Source of the DNA: Quillaja saponaria
Taxonomy: Eukaryota > Streptophyta > Magnoliopsida > Fabales > Quillajaceae
DNA length: 64,000 nucleotides
Assembly (NCBI GenBank): GCA_029379385.1
Contig: CM055613.1
Location: 15,890,001-15,954,000, forward strand
Reading direction: 5' to 3'
Shown here: piece by piece, positions 48,584 through 60,900 of the stretch
How positions within the stretch are numbered: position 1 is the first letter of the stretch
Layout of the letters: every line of letters begins with the position of its first letter
Notes under the pieces: generated by a model
Databases searched by the model: none
The model's input: the letters and a program-made list of their open reading frames with translations, nothing else
What the model was told of the DNA's origin: nothing
Position numbers and translations under genes: made by a program

Positions 48584-48793
48584 TGATGGAAGAATCTGAA
48601 AGAATGAGAATTCCACAAGAAATAGAGAGGAAGAAAGAAAGGAATTTATGATTATGCTATTGACTGAGAACTTAAGGTGTTACTCATAAAGATTAAGTAC
48701 TAGTTGCAGATAGCTAGGCTAACCAACTAACTAACTAACTGAATAACCAACTAATAGATTCTCAACTAATTCTCATTTAATTAGTATCTATTA
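48584..48793 (-). repeat. 5' LTR of gypsy element
   Basis: In + orientation it runs from TGATGGAAGAATC to TAGTATCTATTA. Relative to the 3' LTR it lacks about 100 bp in its right half and its terminus is mutated (TA for CA). Confidence 0.85.
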
Positions 48794-49142
48794 CTAATGA
48801 CTAATTAACCCCTTTCTTTGGTGGTTGAAGAATACGAGTCTCTTTAATGAGTGGGACTCTTCATTCTTGATAGGACAACAACCCAGTTTAACCCTCTTTT
48901 GGCTTTATAATCTGGTAAGAGGTATTAATGTCGAGCTCAAGTTAGAAGTTTGGGTGGTAGAGACATGGATGAAATTAAAAATATTAAAAAAATTAAGGCC
49001 AAAATCACAATTATTATAAATTTGAACAATTTAGTTAACCATTCAAAAAAAAATTAGTGGCACATATTTCATTAATAAATATTTAACGATTTTTTATCAA
49101 GGCCACATCAGCTTGGGTATTTAAAAATCCAAAAACAAATAT

Positions 49143-49919
49143 GATTAGTTTGGCATGCATGAATGACCATTCCATTCTATGCCTAATTATATGGAATTGA
49201 CATTCTTTTATTTGGTATGTTTTTAGTCTCAGAATATTCATTCTATTTTGGCCATTTTATTTCATAGAAGTAGGAATCCTCAAACTTACCAAAGGGGTAG
49301 GATTGCCCATTCCTACTTCCATGAAAATGGTTAGTTTAGTTAAATAACAAAAGAACCATTATGTCACATAAAATAAATAATTAAATAAAAGGTTGAATAT
49401 TAATAAAATAATAATCTTATAAATAATAAATATATTAAATTTAGTCAAATGACAAAAATACCCTTCATATCATAATAAATAATATAATTATAAATAAATA
49501 AATGATTTAAGTAATTTTAAACTAAAATATTAATTTCAATAAATAATAAAAATAATGAAATAAATATAATTAATAATAAAATAAATATAAATATAAATAT
49601 AAATTAAATAATTAATAATAATAATAATATAAAATATATATAATATAAAATTTTAAAAAATAATAAATATCTATATTTCATAAATTATGTTTTTTATTTA
49701 TTTTATCTATTGAGAGATACTTTTGTAATTTTAACATAATTTTGATATTATTTATGTCTAAAAATTGTTTAGAAAATAAATAAATAAAATGAAATAATTA
49801 TTCCTCATTGGACGCTACCAAACAAAAGAATGGAATAATTATTTCATTCCACTGCATTCCATTCTCATTCCTATTTTCATTCCAATTCTATAAAATTATT
49901 CATGTGTACCAAACTAACC
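49143..49919. mobile_element. MITE with GGTTAGTTTGG-type termini, about 0.78 kb
   Basis: The left end GATTAGTTTGGCATGCATGA and the right end, reverse-complemented GGTTAGTTTGGTACACATGA, are inverted repeats. Next to both are ATTCCATTC and GGAATGAAA-type repeats. The interior is extremely AT-rich. The termini recall PIF/Harbinger-type MITEs, but I could not fix a TTA/TAA target duplication, so the superfamily is unsure. Confidence 0.6.
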
Positions 49920-50294
49920 CATAGTGTATTACATAATTCTCCTTGTTGAAAACTATTTTAAAATTAAATCTGGATGTCTGTGCTATGCACATATTTATTT
50001 TTTATTTTAATGTTTTTAAAATTTATATGAAAAAAAAAAAAAAACTTTAACATTATGAATCTTTTACAATCTATTTTGACTGAATATAAAAAAAATGATT
50101 CTTCAAATTATTTATTTATTTTGTATCCTATACATCATCCATTGTTAGTTGTGATGGATAAGTTTAGTCAAGTGCTTGATGATTTCGAATAGACCTCTAG
50201 TTTTTGTTTTTACAACAAATCCATCAAATGATATGAATCATCCCTCACAGAATAATCAATTACAACTACATATAGTCTCCGACCAAGTATCTTT

Positions 50295-50459
50295 TAAGGG
50301 AGCAAGATAGAGAAACAAAAAGATACATAAGTAAGATGAAGCATATTCAGAGTAAGGTTCTCCTCGACAATGACACCCATTAACTTCTTCTTGGTCTTCT
50401 TGACAGCTTTTTGGTAGTTAGGATCATAGTTAGATAAGACTTTTCCTATATCTACAATC
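50295..50459 (-). pseudogene. Exon-like fragment of unknown gene
   Basis: On the - strand, after a TTTAG acceptor-like site, an open stretch reads IVDIGKVLSNYDPNYQ, then KAVKKTKKKLMGVIVEENLT. Its composition is unlike the neighbouring AT-rich DNA. I do not recognise the family, and no adjacent exon was found. It could be a gene fragment carried by a transposon. Confidence 0.3.
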
Positions 50460-51084
50460 CTAAACAAATCAAATCCATATTTCTAATTAGGGGAAAAAAA
50501 AAATGAAAATCAAGATATGCTTATTCTTGATAACATCCTCAAAAATCATATTCAAATAAATTAAAATAATATTAAGCAATTGAAGTAAAAATCAAACTAC
50601 AAATCAAGATCAACAAAAGAAATTTTAGAATTGAAGTTTCAGTGATCATCATGGAGTCAGTGATAGAGAATTAGACTAACTTTTTGTTAAGGGTAAAACC
50701 CAAAACCAACTTGTAATAGGAATTTTATAGAAAGCCGAAAATGGAAGATAGAGAATACAGAGAAGAAGAGGGATGGAGTAAAAAAATCTAGACCTTAAAG
50801 TGCTAGCCAATTACATTCAAAAGCAAGTCTGAATCCCTTGTAGGCTTGAACTATGAACCTAAATTAATGAGTTAATAGGGAGGTACAAAAATACTAAGCT
50901 ACCTAAACTACCTACCCTATCCCCAAATTGAACTGTAACACCTTAAATTGTAGTAAATAAAACTCTTGAAAAGAGAAATAAATGGGTGACACTCAACATA
51001 TTTTTACTTCCTATTTTCTCTAATAATTACATTTAAAACTACAATTTTTGTTAAATTCAAGACAATGAGGAGGCAGATACGAAA

Positions 51085-51375
51085 ATTAAGAGATCTACTA
51101 TTAATTTAATTAAAGAACAATTTTATGTTATTATTTACTAATTTGTAATATACTAACTCTTATAATCTCTCTTATTATTATTGTTATCACATATCAATGG
51201 GTAATCATTAAATTTAAAATTAGTTTCAAATTAAGAGATATACTATTAATTTAATTAGTAAATTTTTTTTTGTCATTATTTACTAATTAGTAACATACTA
51301 ACTCCTAAAATCTCTTTTATTATTATTACTATTTATATCATATATCAGTGGTAACCATTAAAATTTCAAACCGTT
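51085..51375. repeat. Two-copy tandem duplication, 145 bp unit
   Basis: ATTAAGAGATCTACTATTAA at 51085 recurs as ATTAAGAGATATACTATTAA at 51230. Both units continue through TTATTTACTAATT, ATACTAACTC and TATTATTATT, with scattered differences. Confidence 0.8.
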
Positions 51376-51775
51376 TCTAATTAAAAATAATTTACATTCA
51401 TTTTCTCTCTAATTATCATAATTAATTTATATATTTATAAATATCATGCTGATATGTCATGAATATGAAAGCTGGCATCAGCACGTACTGCTCCAATATC
51501 AACTATATTATATTTTATATAGATGGGAATTCATCATATTTTTGTAAAAAATTAATAGTTACATAGATGTCTTAATTAAAAGAAAATCATCATAATATTA
51601 ATTTAATTATTTATGATTATGTAGTATTTGATTTTTTTGTTTATTTTACTTTCATGTTGGATTGCAAGAGAACTTATTTTTCAGCTATACTAACTTTGTT
51701 TAATTTGAAATAAATTTTCATTTTCACAAAATGTAAAAGAAAATAAAAAGAAAACTGAAAATAAACTATTTACTC

Positions 51776-51810
<35 letters not shown>

Positions 51811-51975
51811 AAAAAAAGAAAAAACAGAGGAAGAGAGCAAGGCTGAGAAAAAGAAATCGAAAAAACAATTTTGTTCGTACTTCCTCCCCTTCCTCGTTGG
51901 TTTCCGAAAGAAAAAAGAAAAAGAGTACCTTTGGGCCTGGGCGATTATCATCTCCGCCATTCGGTCACCGCCACC

Positions 51976-54900
51976 ATGTGGAGGAATTCTATCAGTTTTT
52001 CTTCCAAACTCCTCCTATCATCCTCTCGATATCCCAAGCCTTTCGCCTATCCTTCCGTTTTCAAAGCAAATGGCGTATTGCCTCTCTTGTTGTTTTCCCA
52101 CTCTCATCATCTGTACTCATCGTCCTCGATTCCCACTTCAGATTCCTCATCCGATTCACTGAAACCGGTGTTTCAGAAATCCGATGGAGTTCGAGGTTTC
52201 TCTGCTTCCTCCTCGACTAGTGTAGTTGATCTGTCATATATGGTCTCTGCATCGGCGTCTAAAGCTGGGGAAATCTTGGACTTAGCCAGTCACTACGGTC
52301 GGTGCTATTGGGAGCTCTCCAAAGCTCGTCTCAGGTGCAAGCTCAGAAAATTCAGCCTTGATTTTGGTTTAACAGCTTTTCTAGGAACATTTGATTTATG
52401 GGTTTTTTAGATTCTTATTAATTACTTTCCATATCTTGCTTGATTTCCTCTGTTTGTTTTGATGGATATTGTTGTAGCTAAGTTTTAATAAATCCATTTA
52501 TTTTTCTCTTCTCAATTTTTGCAAGAACTATCTTTTGTCAATTGTGATCTCTTTAGATTAGGATTGGAGTTTGTGCTTGAATTGGTTCAACTTCGATTAG
52601 TAACACCTGGTCTGAATATTCATTGATCCGAATCAATTTATGAGAATGGATGTTCTTGTTGACTTAGTTCTTTAGTAAGAACGACTTGACAAGTCACATA
52701 TAGAAGAATTTTGTTTTTCATTTTTTTTATGGTAGCTAGTTTGAAAATAAGGTGTGATTCAGCAATAAATTCAGCACCGATCAGCTACTCCTGGCTGTCA
52801 GAGCTAGTAATTATGCTAAATTTTATTCAAATTATTAGACTTATTATGTTCTACCGTGCTTCCAGCATGCTTGTTGTTGCAACTTCTGGGACTGGATATG
52901 TCTTGGGGAGTGGAAATGCAATCGATTTATGGGGACTTTGCTCAACTTGTGCTGGCACCATGATGGTTGCTGCATCTGCAAACTCTTTAAATCAGGTTTG
53001 CATTTGAGGAGGAGCTATTTATTTATATTTACTATTATAGTTCTTTTTACTTTGAAATCCCGCCTTTTTTACAGTATTATTATCTTCTTTATACTACTCT
53101 TTTAACTGTGACTTGGTTTATTGCACATCTCAACTCTTCCTAGCTCAGAAATATAAGCAGTTGAACATGGAATTGCAGTGTTGTATATGAAAACACACAA
53201 AAGTATAAGGATATTATTAGAAATATGCAATATCAAATACTTAAAACTAACTAGGGGAACTTGATGTGAACACGAGGATTTAAGTTAATTTTTAAATATT
53301 GTAGTCAGACTTTCTATAGATGCACACATTGTCTACCTTTTCCCTTTTCTTTTTAAATTGAAGAGCGCTAATAAAATTTCATTAAGTGGGTTGCAAGGAT
53401 GTTGTGTAAGTTGGGAGGACTAAATAGCCCTTTGCTTTCCTGTGGTAATTCTTTATTAATGGTGTTGAATACATGTGTGATAACGCTTTCTGGAGGTTTG
53501 TGGTGGAAAGGAATTCTTGTGGAGGAGAGTATTGTGTCCCAATTATGGGAGGGATTGTAGCTATTGGCATGTAGCTAGCATTCAATGATCAGATGACATA
53601 TGTGACCACATGCAAGTGTTTGTTATTACTGGTTGAAGTTTGTTAAACTTTACTTTTTGAGGGTATGGAAAGGTCAGTGTTCGTGGTTGTATGGTTTTGC
53701 TAACATGTTTGTTGCGATAAATTTTCTTTAAATTTCATTTACCACACCCCTCTCCCCCCCAAAAAAAAAATCTGCTGTGTAGAGAGGGACAGAAATCACT
53801 TATTTTCTGATTCAATGACCTAAATGTGATGTATAGTATATGAAGGTTGATTCTTGAGGTTACAAGATTTGTAGGTTGAACCAGTTGATGCGCTCTCGTT
53901 CGGCAGTGAGTTAGTGTTAATGGTAATATTTACCAGGAATGCGATACGTTCGAACGGAAACATGGAATGCTACCTAGCTGAAAACATAGATTCGTTGAGG
54001 ATAGGCTTAGTTGGTTCGCTATTTTGGGTCATGGTACACTGCAAATATTTAATCGATTTGCTTTATTTGAGTTTGATGAAAAATGATGTTATTAATTGAG
54101 AATCAACATCATAGAGAGAGAAAATAAAGAGATAAAAGGGAAAAACGGGCTTGGAGGGAAAATTTGATTTTTATTTGGATACTTTTTCTTTTTAATAGCA
54201 GGACTTTTTTTCTGCATTGGATTTGAATGGGAAAGGTTTTATTTGGGTTAGTAAAAGTCTTTTTCATATAAGTTGGGTTAGCAACAAATTTTTCCACATT
54301 AGTCTTGGGCTGACAAGGCCAAGGCCCAAAAGTAAAAGAAGACAGAAATAAAAAAGGACATGATTAAGTTAAACAGTGCATATAGAGAGGTCATCCTCTC
54401 CAGACCTTAGGGCACCAACGAAGGTACCTGCAGACTACCAAAAACCATAATCAGGTGATAATCAGCTTAATTGTATTGATTTAGCATTGATTTGTGTCAA
54501 AAAAAGCATGATAGAATCTAACTGAAACAATCTGTTTTATCGACTTTAGTTGATTATACAAATGGATCGCAACTTGCTACTTTTGGTGATCAGATTCGTG
54601 TACCACATCAATCCAGAATGAAAAAGTTCCACGATCTGGGACGCAAGATCTGAATCACGGTACTCAAGGGTTGAGGCATTCCTGGTAACTATGCTAGGAT
54701 GAAAATTTTATTAGACAATGGGAGTTGAATAAGCCTTTATGGTTCATATATGTGGTCTAGAGAGAGTTGGTTTTCTTGGAAGAGTTTTTGTAGGCCTAAA
54801 ATTTCTACAGTCTATAGATATAGCTGACTTCGTATAAATAGTGTTAAATTGAGATTTGACTCATGAATCAAAATAGTGATTGTGAGAATCAAGAATCGAA

Positions 54901-57900
54901 TTGTATTCGTAAGATTCAGTATAAATTATTCAGATGAATTCTAATAATTCATAGATCTAGCACAAACAAAATTCATTAAAAAAATGATAATTCTTAAAAT
55001 ATAATGAATGATCATTTGACCAAAAGAAAAAGAAACTTCGCTTTAAAGCAAGTAATTTGTGTTTTGAGAAAAAAGTCTTGTTCCATAGAAAAGCTTTATT
55101 TCTTCTTCTCTTTGAAGAATAGTCACCCAACGTCCCAACCATAGAATTATGGTCTGGTCTAAAGATACAACAAGACTGTAGGAAAGGAATTTTAAAATGA
55201 AAAAAATGCTTATTTAGAGTCTGAACATGTCAAGTCTAATTGGGATCCTATGTATACATTAAGTTTGGGTCTGGTCCAGTAGATTATGAAGTGGATAAAT
55301 TGCATTGAATCATGCTATTCAGCTGTATTTTAGATTCACCCATAACATTTACATCAATTAGTTCATGAATTGCTTCGAACCGAATCTTGAATCATAAGAT
55401 TCTGATAGCTGGGGCTAACTTGGAAAGGAGTGAATCATGGTGCTGTTAAGTTGGTGGTGTAAGTAAGATGGGAAACAGTTGGTTTGTTTAATTAATTTGT
55501 GGTTTGGTTTGTTCATTATGCTGTTCATTTGTATTTCTAACACACTATTTGATTTGACGGCTACTTGGGGGTAATCTCATTTCTGAGAGCGTCTCCAGCT
55601 TCCATGATGTGGTTTGGCCCCCCCCCCCCCCAAAAAAAAAATGCTTCACATTATGGCTGGGAGAGAGAGAGAGAATTATTGGTGAATGGATGTTATAAGT
55701 TAACCCAAATTAGGTTCACTCCTATCTCTGCAGTTGTAATGGGAATTAATGTTATGGATAAACCCTAGACTTAACTTATTCCTAAAGTTAAAGCATGTCA
55801 TTTCTGATGGCATTCCATCTTTTCAAATTTCTTTTTCTGTATTGGCTTGGTGAACTTTCAATGTTATTGAATAATTGTGTCTTGTCAGGTGTTTGAGATA
55901 AAGAATGATGCGAAAATGAAGAGGACAAGGCACAGACCCCTACCGTCAGGACGCCTTACTGTACCTCATGCAGTCACCTGGGCATCCACTGTTGGTTTAG
56001 CTGGCACAGCAATAATAGCAACCCAGGTAGCCAGATAATTCGCTCCCCTCCTTGTTAATATGTTATCTCACTGTACAGTTTTGGACTTTTGTTTTACCAA
56101 ATGTGCATTTGGCTTTGAACTGAGGGACTAATGTTTCAGCTTTATGACAAGGTTGTTGCAGGCTAATATGTTGGCAGCTGGGCTTGCAGCTTCCAATCTG
56201 ATTCTGTATGCATTTGTATATACGCCGTTGAAGCAGATTCACCCAGTTAATACATGGGTTGGGGCTATTGTTGGTGCCATCCCACCACTTCTTGGGTAAT
56301 TTATCAATGAAGTTTCAATATTAGATTTCAATTGTTTTCTTGAGCTTTAGGGACACATAATTGATCCTTTTGGCTTTATATCATACATAATCTGATTTAA
56401 GTTTCATGCTGATAATGTTACAGGATACTTTTTTTTTCATTTCAGGTTTTATAATTGTTAGGAGTTATAAGGGTATTGTTTATGACTTTTTGTATTTCTG
56501 GTATCCCAGCCTCCTCAATGTGTACTACCTTATACCTCAACTCAACTCAACTAAGCCTTAAATCCCAAACTAGGTTAACGCTCTCTGTTCCTATGTCTCT
56601 ACTCTCTCTCTCTCCTCTATCTACTTTCTCTTTTTCTACTCTCCTATTAACTTCACAATCATATAATGCTCACATTTTACTTGCTCCAGACAGTAAAGCA
56701 TAATATATCACTATTTGTATTGTAAGTTATGAAACTGTTTTTGCTTCTTGTTTCAATAAAACACAAACAAAGATCAAATAAAGTAACAAAAGAAAGGAAA
56801 AATGACATCCAGTGTGTGAGAAGTATCACAATTTTGTCCCAAAAGTATCTTTTTGGTCAATTTCGTCCCATAACTTTCAAACCATTTGCAATGTGTTTCC
56901 ATCAATCTAAACACTGTTAACATTTTGGATGGAATTTGCTTATGTGATTTGAAATAATATATCTTTGCCACATGTGTGTTGAAGTTGCAAAAATTATCTT
57001 TCTCACTCCTCTTTTCATCATCGCTTTCTAAAAATCATGAAAATTACAATTTTTGGTGATTTGAATTTCTTTTTAAAAAAAATTGAGGGGACTTATAACA
57101 TTTTAAAAATATTTTTAGATTTGGAGAAAAAAGAGTGAGAATAGAATGAGAGTAGTGAGAGTGGCAAACCAACTTTAGAATGAAATTGACAAAGAAATGA
57201 TACATTTTAGGATGAAATTAAATAATACTTTTAGGATGAAATTGACAAAAGAAAATAATTTAAATAATACTTTAGGCCTTATGGACAATTATTATATTTT
57301 TTTTCTAACTCAACATATATGTGGCACCCAATAAAATGTTTTAAGCCACATCAGGAATTTTCGTTCAAAATATTTATGATGTTAGGTTGAAGGAAGACAT
57401 TGAAAATATTTTGGAAGTCTTGGGACGAAATTGACTTAAAGATACATTCGGGACGAAATCTATTATCCCTAAAGTATCATATGATATTATTAGCACAAGT
57501 TTTGGTTGTAACGTGATTGGTGAACCCTTTTGTTTTAAGCTTGCCTTTTTCTTTTATATTTTTTTCATGTACTTAGAGGCCTTCTTGTCCTCTCCTTGTT
57601 TTTCTTTCTCTCTTTAAAAAAAAAAAAAAAATTATTATTTTTCTATAAAAAATTGGTGAGTTTTGGAAAGTCAAAAAATAGCAAGAGTTCTGGAAACTAA
57701 CAAACTGCTCAAATTAGAGCTTATAATCCCTATTTTCTAAATACTAGTCTTGACCTGATTTACAATCATTTAGGCTTTGCTTTGCAGTGGAGCCAACTTG
57801 TTATGGGTTATTCCCTTAGACTCTCCCTCCATTGTTTTCCCTTTATTCAAAACATCCTTTACAAATTTCAAAGAACTGTTAAGTCTTTATATTTGAGATG

Positions 57901-60900
57901 GGGAAACTGCCAATTCTGCTTACCTTTTCTATCTGCTAGTTCAGTTTGTACAACTGCCAAATGGAATTGATCTAATTGATCTAATTGATTTGAGGGTATC
58001 AAAGTTCACTTGTGCACAGAATAGTTAATCATCAGCCAGATGCAATTGTGTACCATGATTCCTATGTGGGAGTTGATAAACTGTAGGTTTAATTCATTGA
58101 ACTGTTATTGGCATGTTTACAAATTTTTTTGGAAATTTACTTCCTCTCTTTGTTTTTTATTGATATGAAATATTTTGCCAAAGCAGCCAAACACATTATT
58201 TAGATTTTGTTAACAGTAAGATTTATTAGAATTACCTTCCACTCTGTACAGAGGGCTCTTTGGAGCCTTAAAATGAGTTCATTTATTTTGTTATGGGGTT
58301 CAGATGGGCTGCAGCTTCTGGTAATATATCATTAAATGGAATGATTCTCCCAGCTGCTCTCTACTTTTGGCAAATACCACATTTTATGGCTCTTGCATAC
58401 ATGTGCCGCAATGACTATGCTGCTGGAGGGTATGTTTATGTTCTCTTATTTGTGTTTAATGTCATTGGAAAAAAAAAAATTGTTAATGTCTGCCACTTCA
58501 TTGGTGCTTCCGTTCTTTTTTTTTTTTGGCCTGTTCATTTGCGCTTCCTCAGTTAGCTGGTTCGTGGGGAACTTTTTAATTGGAAGTACATGTTTTTTGC
58601 ATTGGCCTGAGTAATTTTATTGTCCAATCTTCTTGGGGAGGAATGTTTTATAATTGGAAGTATCTGCTGGAGGGTCTTTTTTTGCATGATATATGATCCT
58701 TATCCAAATTCATTTGGCTATTATTTTTTATGCATTAATTAAGATTTATTGAATATTCAGGTTTAGGATGTATTCTCTTGCTGATGCTTCTGGCCATAGA
58801 ACGGCCTTGGTGGCTCTAAGGAACTCACTGTATCTAATCCCTTTGGGGTTCTTGGCCTATGACTGTAAGTTCAATTTTTCTAGCAGATAATACTGTGTGG
58901 TATATTCTTTATTCTTTTCTTCGTATTATCTTCATTACTTGCTTTATTTTTATTTAATGCATCTATTCGAGGATGCAAAATCTGTTGAGATGTCCCACAT
59001 CCGTCTATTCACTTAAATACACGTGTGCTTTCATACACATGCACAGAGACATGTATGTCTCTGTCTATGTATAATTCTTGGTTTTTGTTGTTTTGAAGGA
59101 AAAAGCTGGAATTTGCATGAATTTCTTGCTGTTTCTTCTATTTGATACTATTTTTACACATATTCTTCTATGTTATAGCTTGTTTCAAACTTTCTCGTAG
59201 CTTTTCTGTCAGTTTTCTCATTTTACTCTCTCTTGTTTTGATAATTCGTAGCAGTGTCAGGTATACTATTGAAATGTAATGGGTGACATTCATATATCAT
59301 GAGTTATCAAAGGCCCTAGGCTCACCTAGGTGCTAGGGGTCACTGGAGCCTAGGCGCAAGGCTTAGGCACGCGCCTTAGCAAAACCAGGCACACCAAAAT
59401 GGGGAGGAAAAAAAAAAAAAAAAAAAACAACTTTGGACAAGAGTGCCCTGTTTTTCGGCCACAAAACAGAGTAAGCTTTGCTACTCTGCAAGCCAAACTT
59501 AATGGTTAAGTTCTGTGTATCAGAACAGAGACTAGTATAAGAAGAAGAAGAAGAAGAATAACTGTAGAATAAAAGGTTAGAAGACAAGGCAACTACTGAA
59601 ATTTTTGCTGCTTTTCTGACAGAAAATAGGGGATGTTTTCTGGGTTAGAGTCTTGAGACTTTCAGTGCTTAAGCGACTGGTATTGGGTTTTTGGTTTTAC
59701 TCTTCAAGGTCAGGCAGCGGATAAAGGGTTTTTTTTTAATATTTAACGAACTTTTCGTATCCCTTTCATGATTCTTTCCATAACTGACTTCCTATTTCTT
59801 AAGAAACATGATATTGAAACGTAAAAAAAGGGGAAAAAAAAAAAAACTTCTGCTGGATCCTTTTGGCCAGCCTCAAACGCCTAGGTGAATACTTCGCCTG
59901 AGAAGTGCAGAGGCGAGAGGCCTTGTGCCTGAGATGGGCCTTTGATAACACTTATATGTCATACAAAAAAAGAGAAGTGCTTCCATGAGAATTTTGAAAG
60001 AAAAAAGAAATAATTTCCTTCTAAGGTATCTCAATTGTGCCTCTGCTAATGCTCTCAAATCTTACTAGTAGAATGATCTTACTAAAGCAATACTTTGCTA
60101 TCTCATTTGTTATTAGGAAAGATGGGAGACATTTTGGACTTTGTTCATAGTAACAGGTAGAAAGACAATAGTTGATAACAAATTTAATACTTCATCCCAC
60201 TAAGAATGTCATGTCTGACTACTTTACAGAGATAGAGGAGACTCAGTATATACAATACCACCCAGAATATTGTAGTCAGAGAAGATATAACTTGAGAGGA
60301 AGACAATAATGATTTGGCTTTTTGGTAATATACATGCATTTGCTATGAAGCACAATGGAAAGGAAGACAGTCTTTGTGGGACAGAAGGAGTATGCTAGAT
60401 GAGTTATTGTTGTTAGAATGTTAGTGTGTGTAACAATTAACACACTAAATATCTAAAACCCAATTGCAAAATAATTATCATATTCAAAGTTCAAACTAGA
60501 ACCACTATAATCTTTAAATCAAACACTACAAGAAGCACTTATGGTAATGACCATCGATAATGACAGAATTGGTGATAAACTAAAGAAATAGATTTTTTAA
60601 TATAAAGGACTGACTATCTGTTGCTATTCTGTCACAAGTTGATTTCAAAATTTTCAGCTGGGAATATAGCCATGGACTAGGTCATCATTAATGTCTTGTG
60701 TTGCTTTATCATAGTAGTGACCCGCTGATCTGATGCTGACTCAAACGAATGCTTTGCTTACACTGGTCTGCCGCTAACACAAAATTCCTAATTCCCTAAT
60801 TCAGACTTGTGTTCAACCTCTCACTCTCTGCTTCTTTACCTGTTTTGCATTCATGATTCACCCTTGAGTTCTGAATCTGGTCTCTGCTCTCACCAATGAT

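Larger units (their letters stand above)
37129..48793 (-). mobile_element. Ty3/gypsy LTR retrotransposon, decayed and split by a second element
   Basis: LTRs lie at 37129-37442 (3') and 48584-48793 (5', with about 100 bp deleted). Flanks are CTGAT on the left and CTAAT on the right, a 5-bp target duplication with one change. On the - strand a primer-binding site TGGTATCAGAGC (48569-48580, initiator tRNA-Met type) follows the 5' LTR. A purine tract AAAAGGGATT precedes the 3' LTR. Gag, RT, RNase H and integrase remnants appear in gypsy order. The copia-type element at 39288-45751 is inserted at the RT/RNase H junction. All coding parts have breaks. Confidence 0.92.
48794..51975. other. Intergenic DNA before COX10
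   Basis: No gene is supported. It holds a MITE (49143-49919), an exon-like - strand fragment (50295-50459), a two-copy tandem duplication (51085-51375) and a 30-base A-run (51779-51809) about 165 bp before the COX10 start. Confidence 0.5.

Noticed and set aside
51766..51960. A 64-codon - strand frame before COX10
   Set aside because: It is mostly a Phe run from a poly-A tract plus the COX10 leader.
60524..60720. CACTACAAGAAGCAC and a later TAGTAGTGACC in COX10 intron 6, resembling a 200-bp CACTA mini-element
   Set aside because: The inner terminal sequences do not match each other and there is no 3-bp target duplication.
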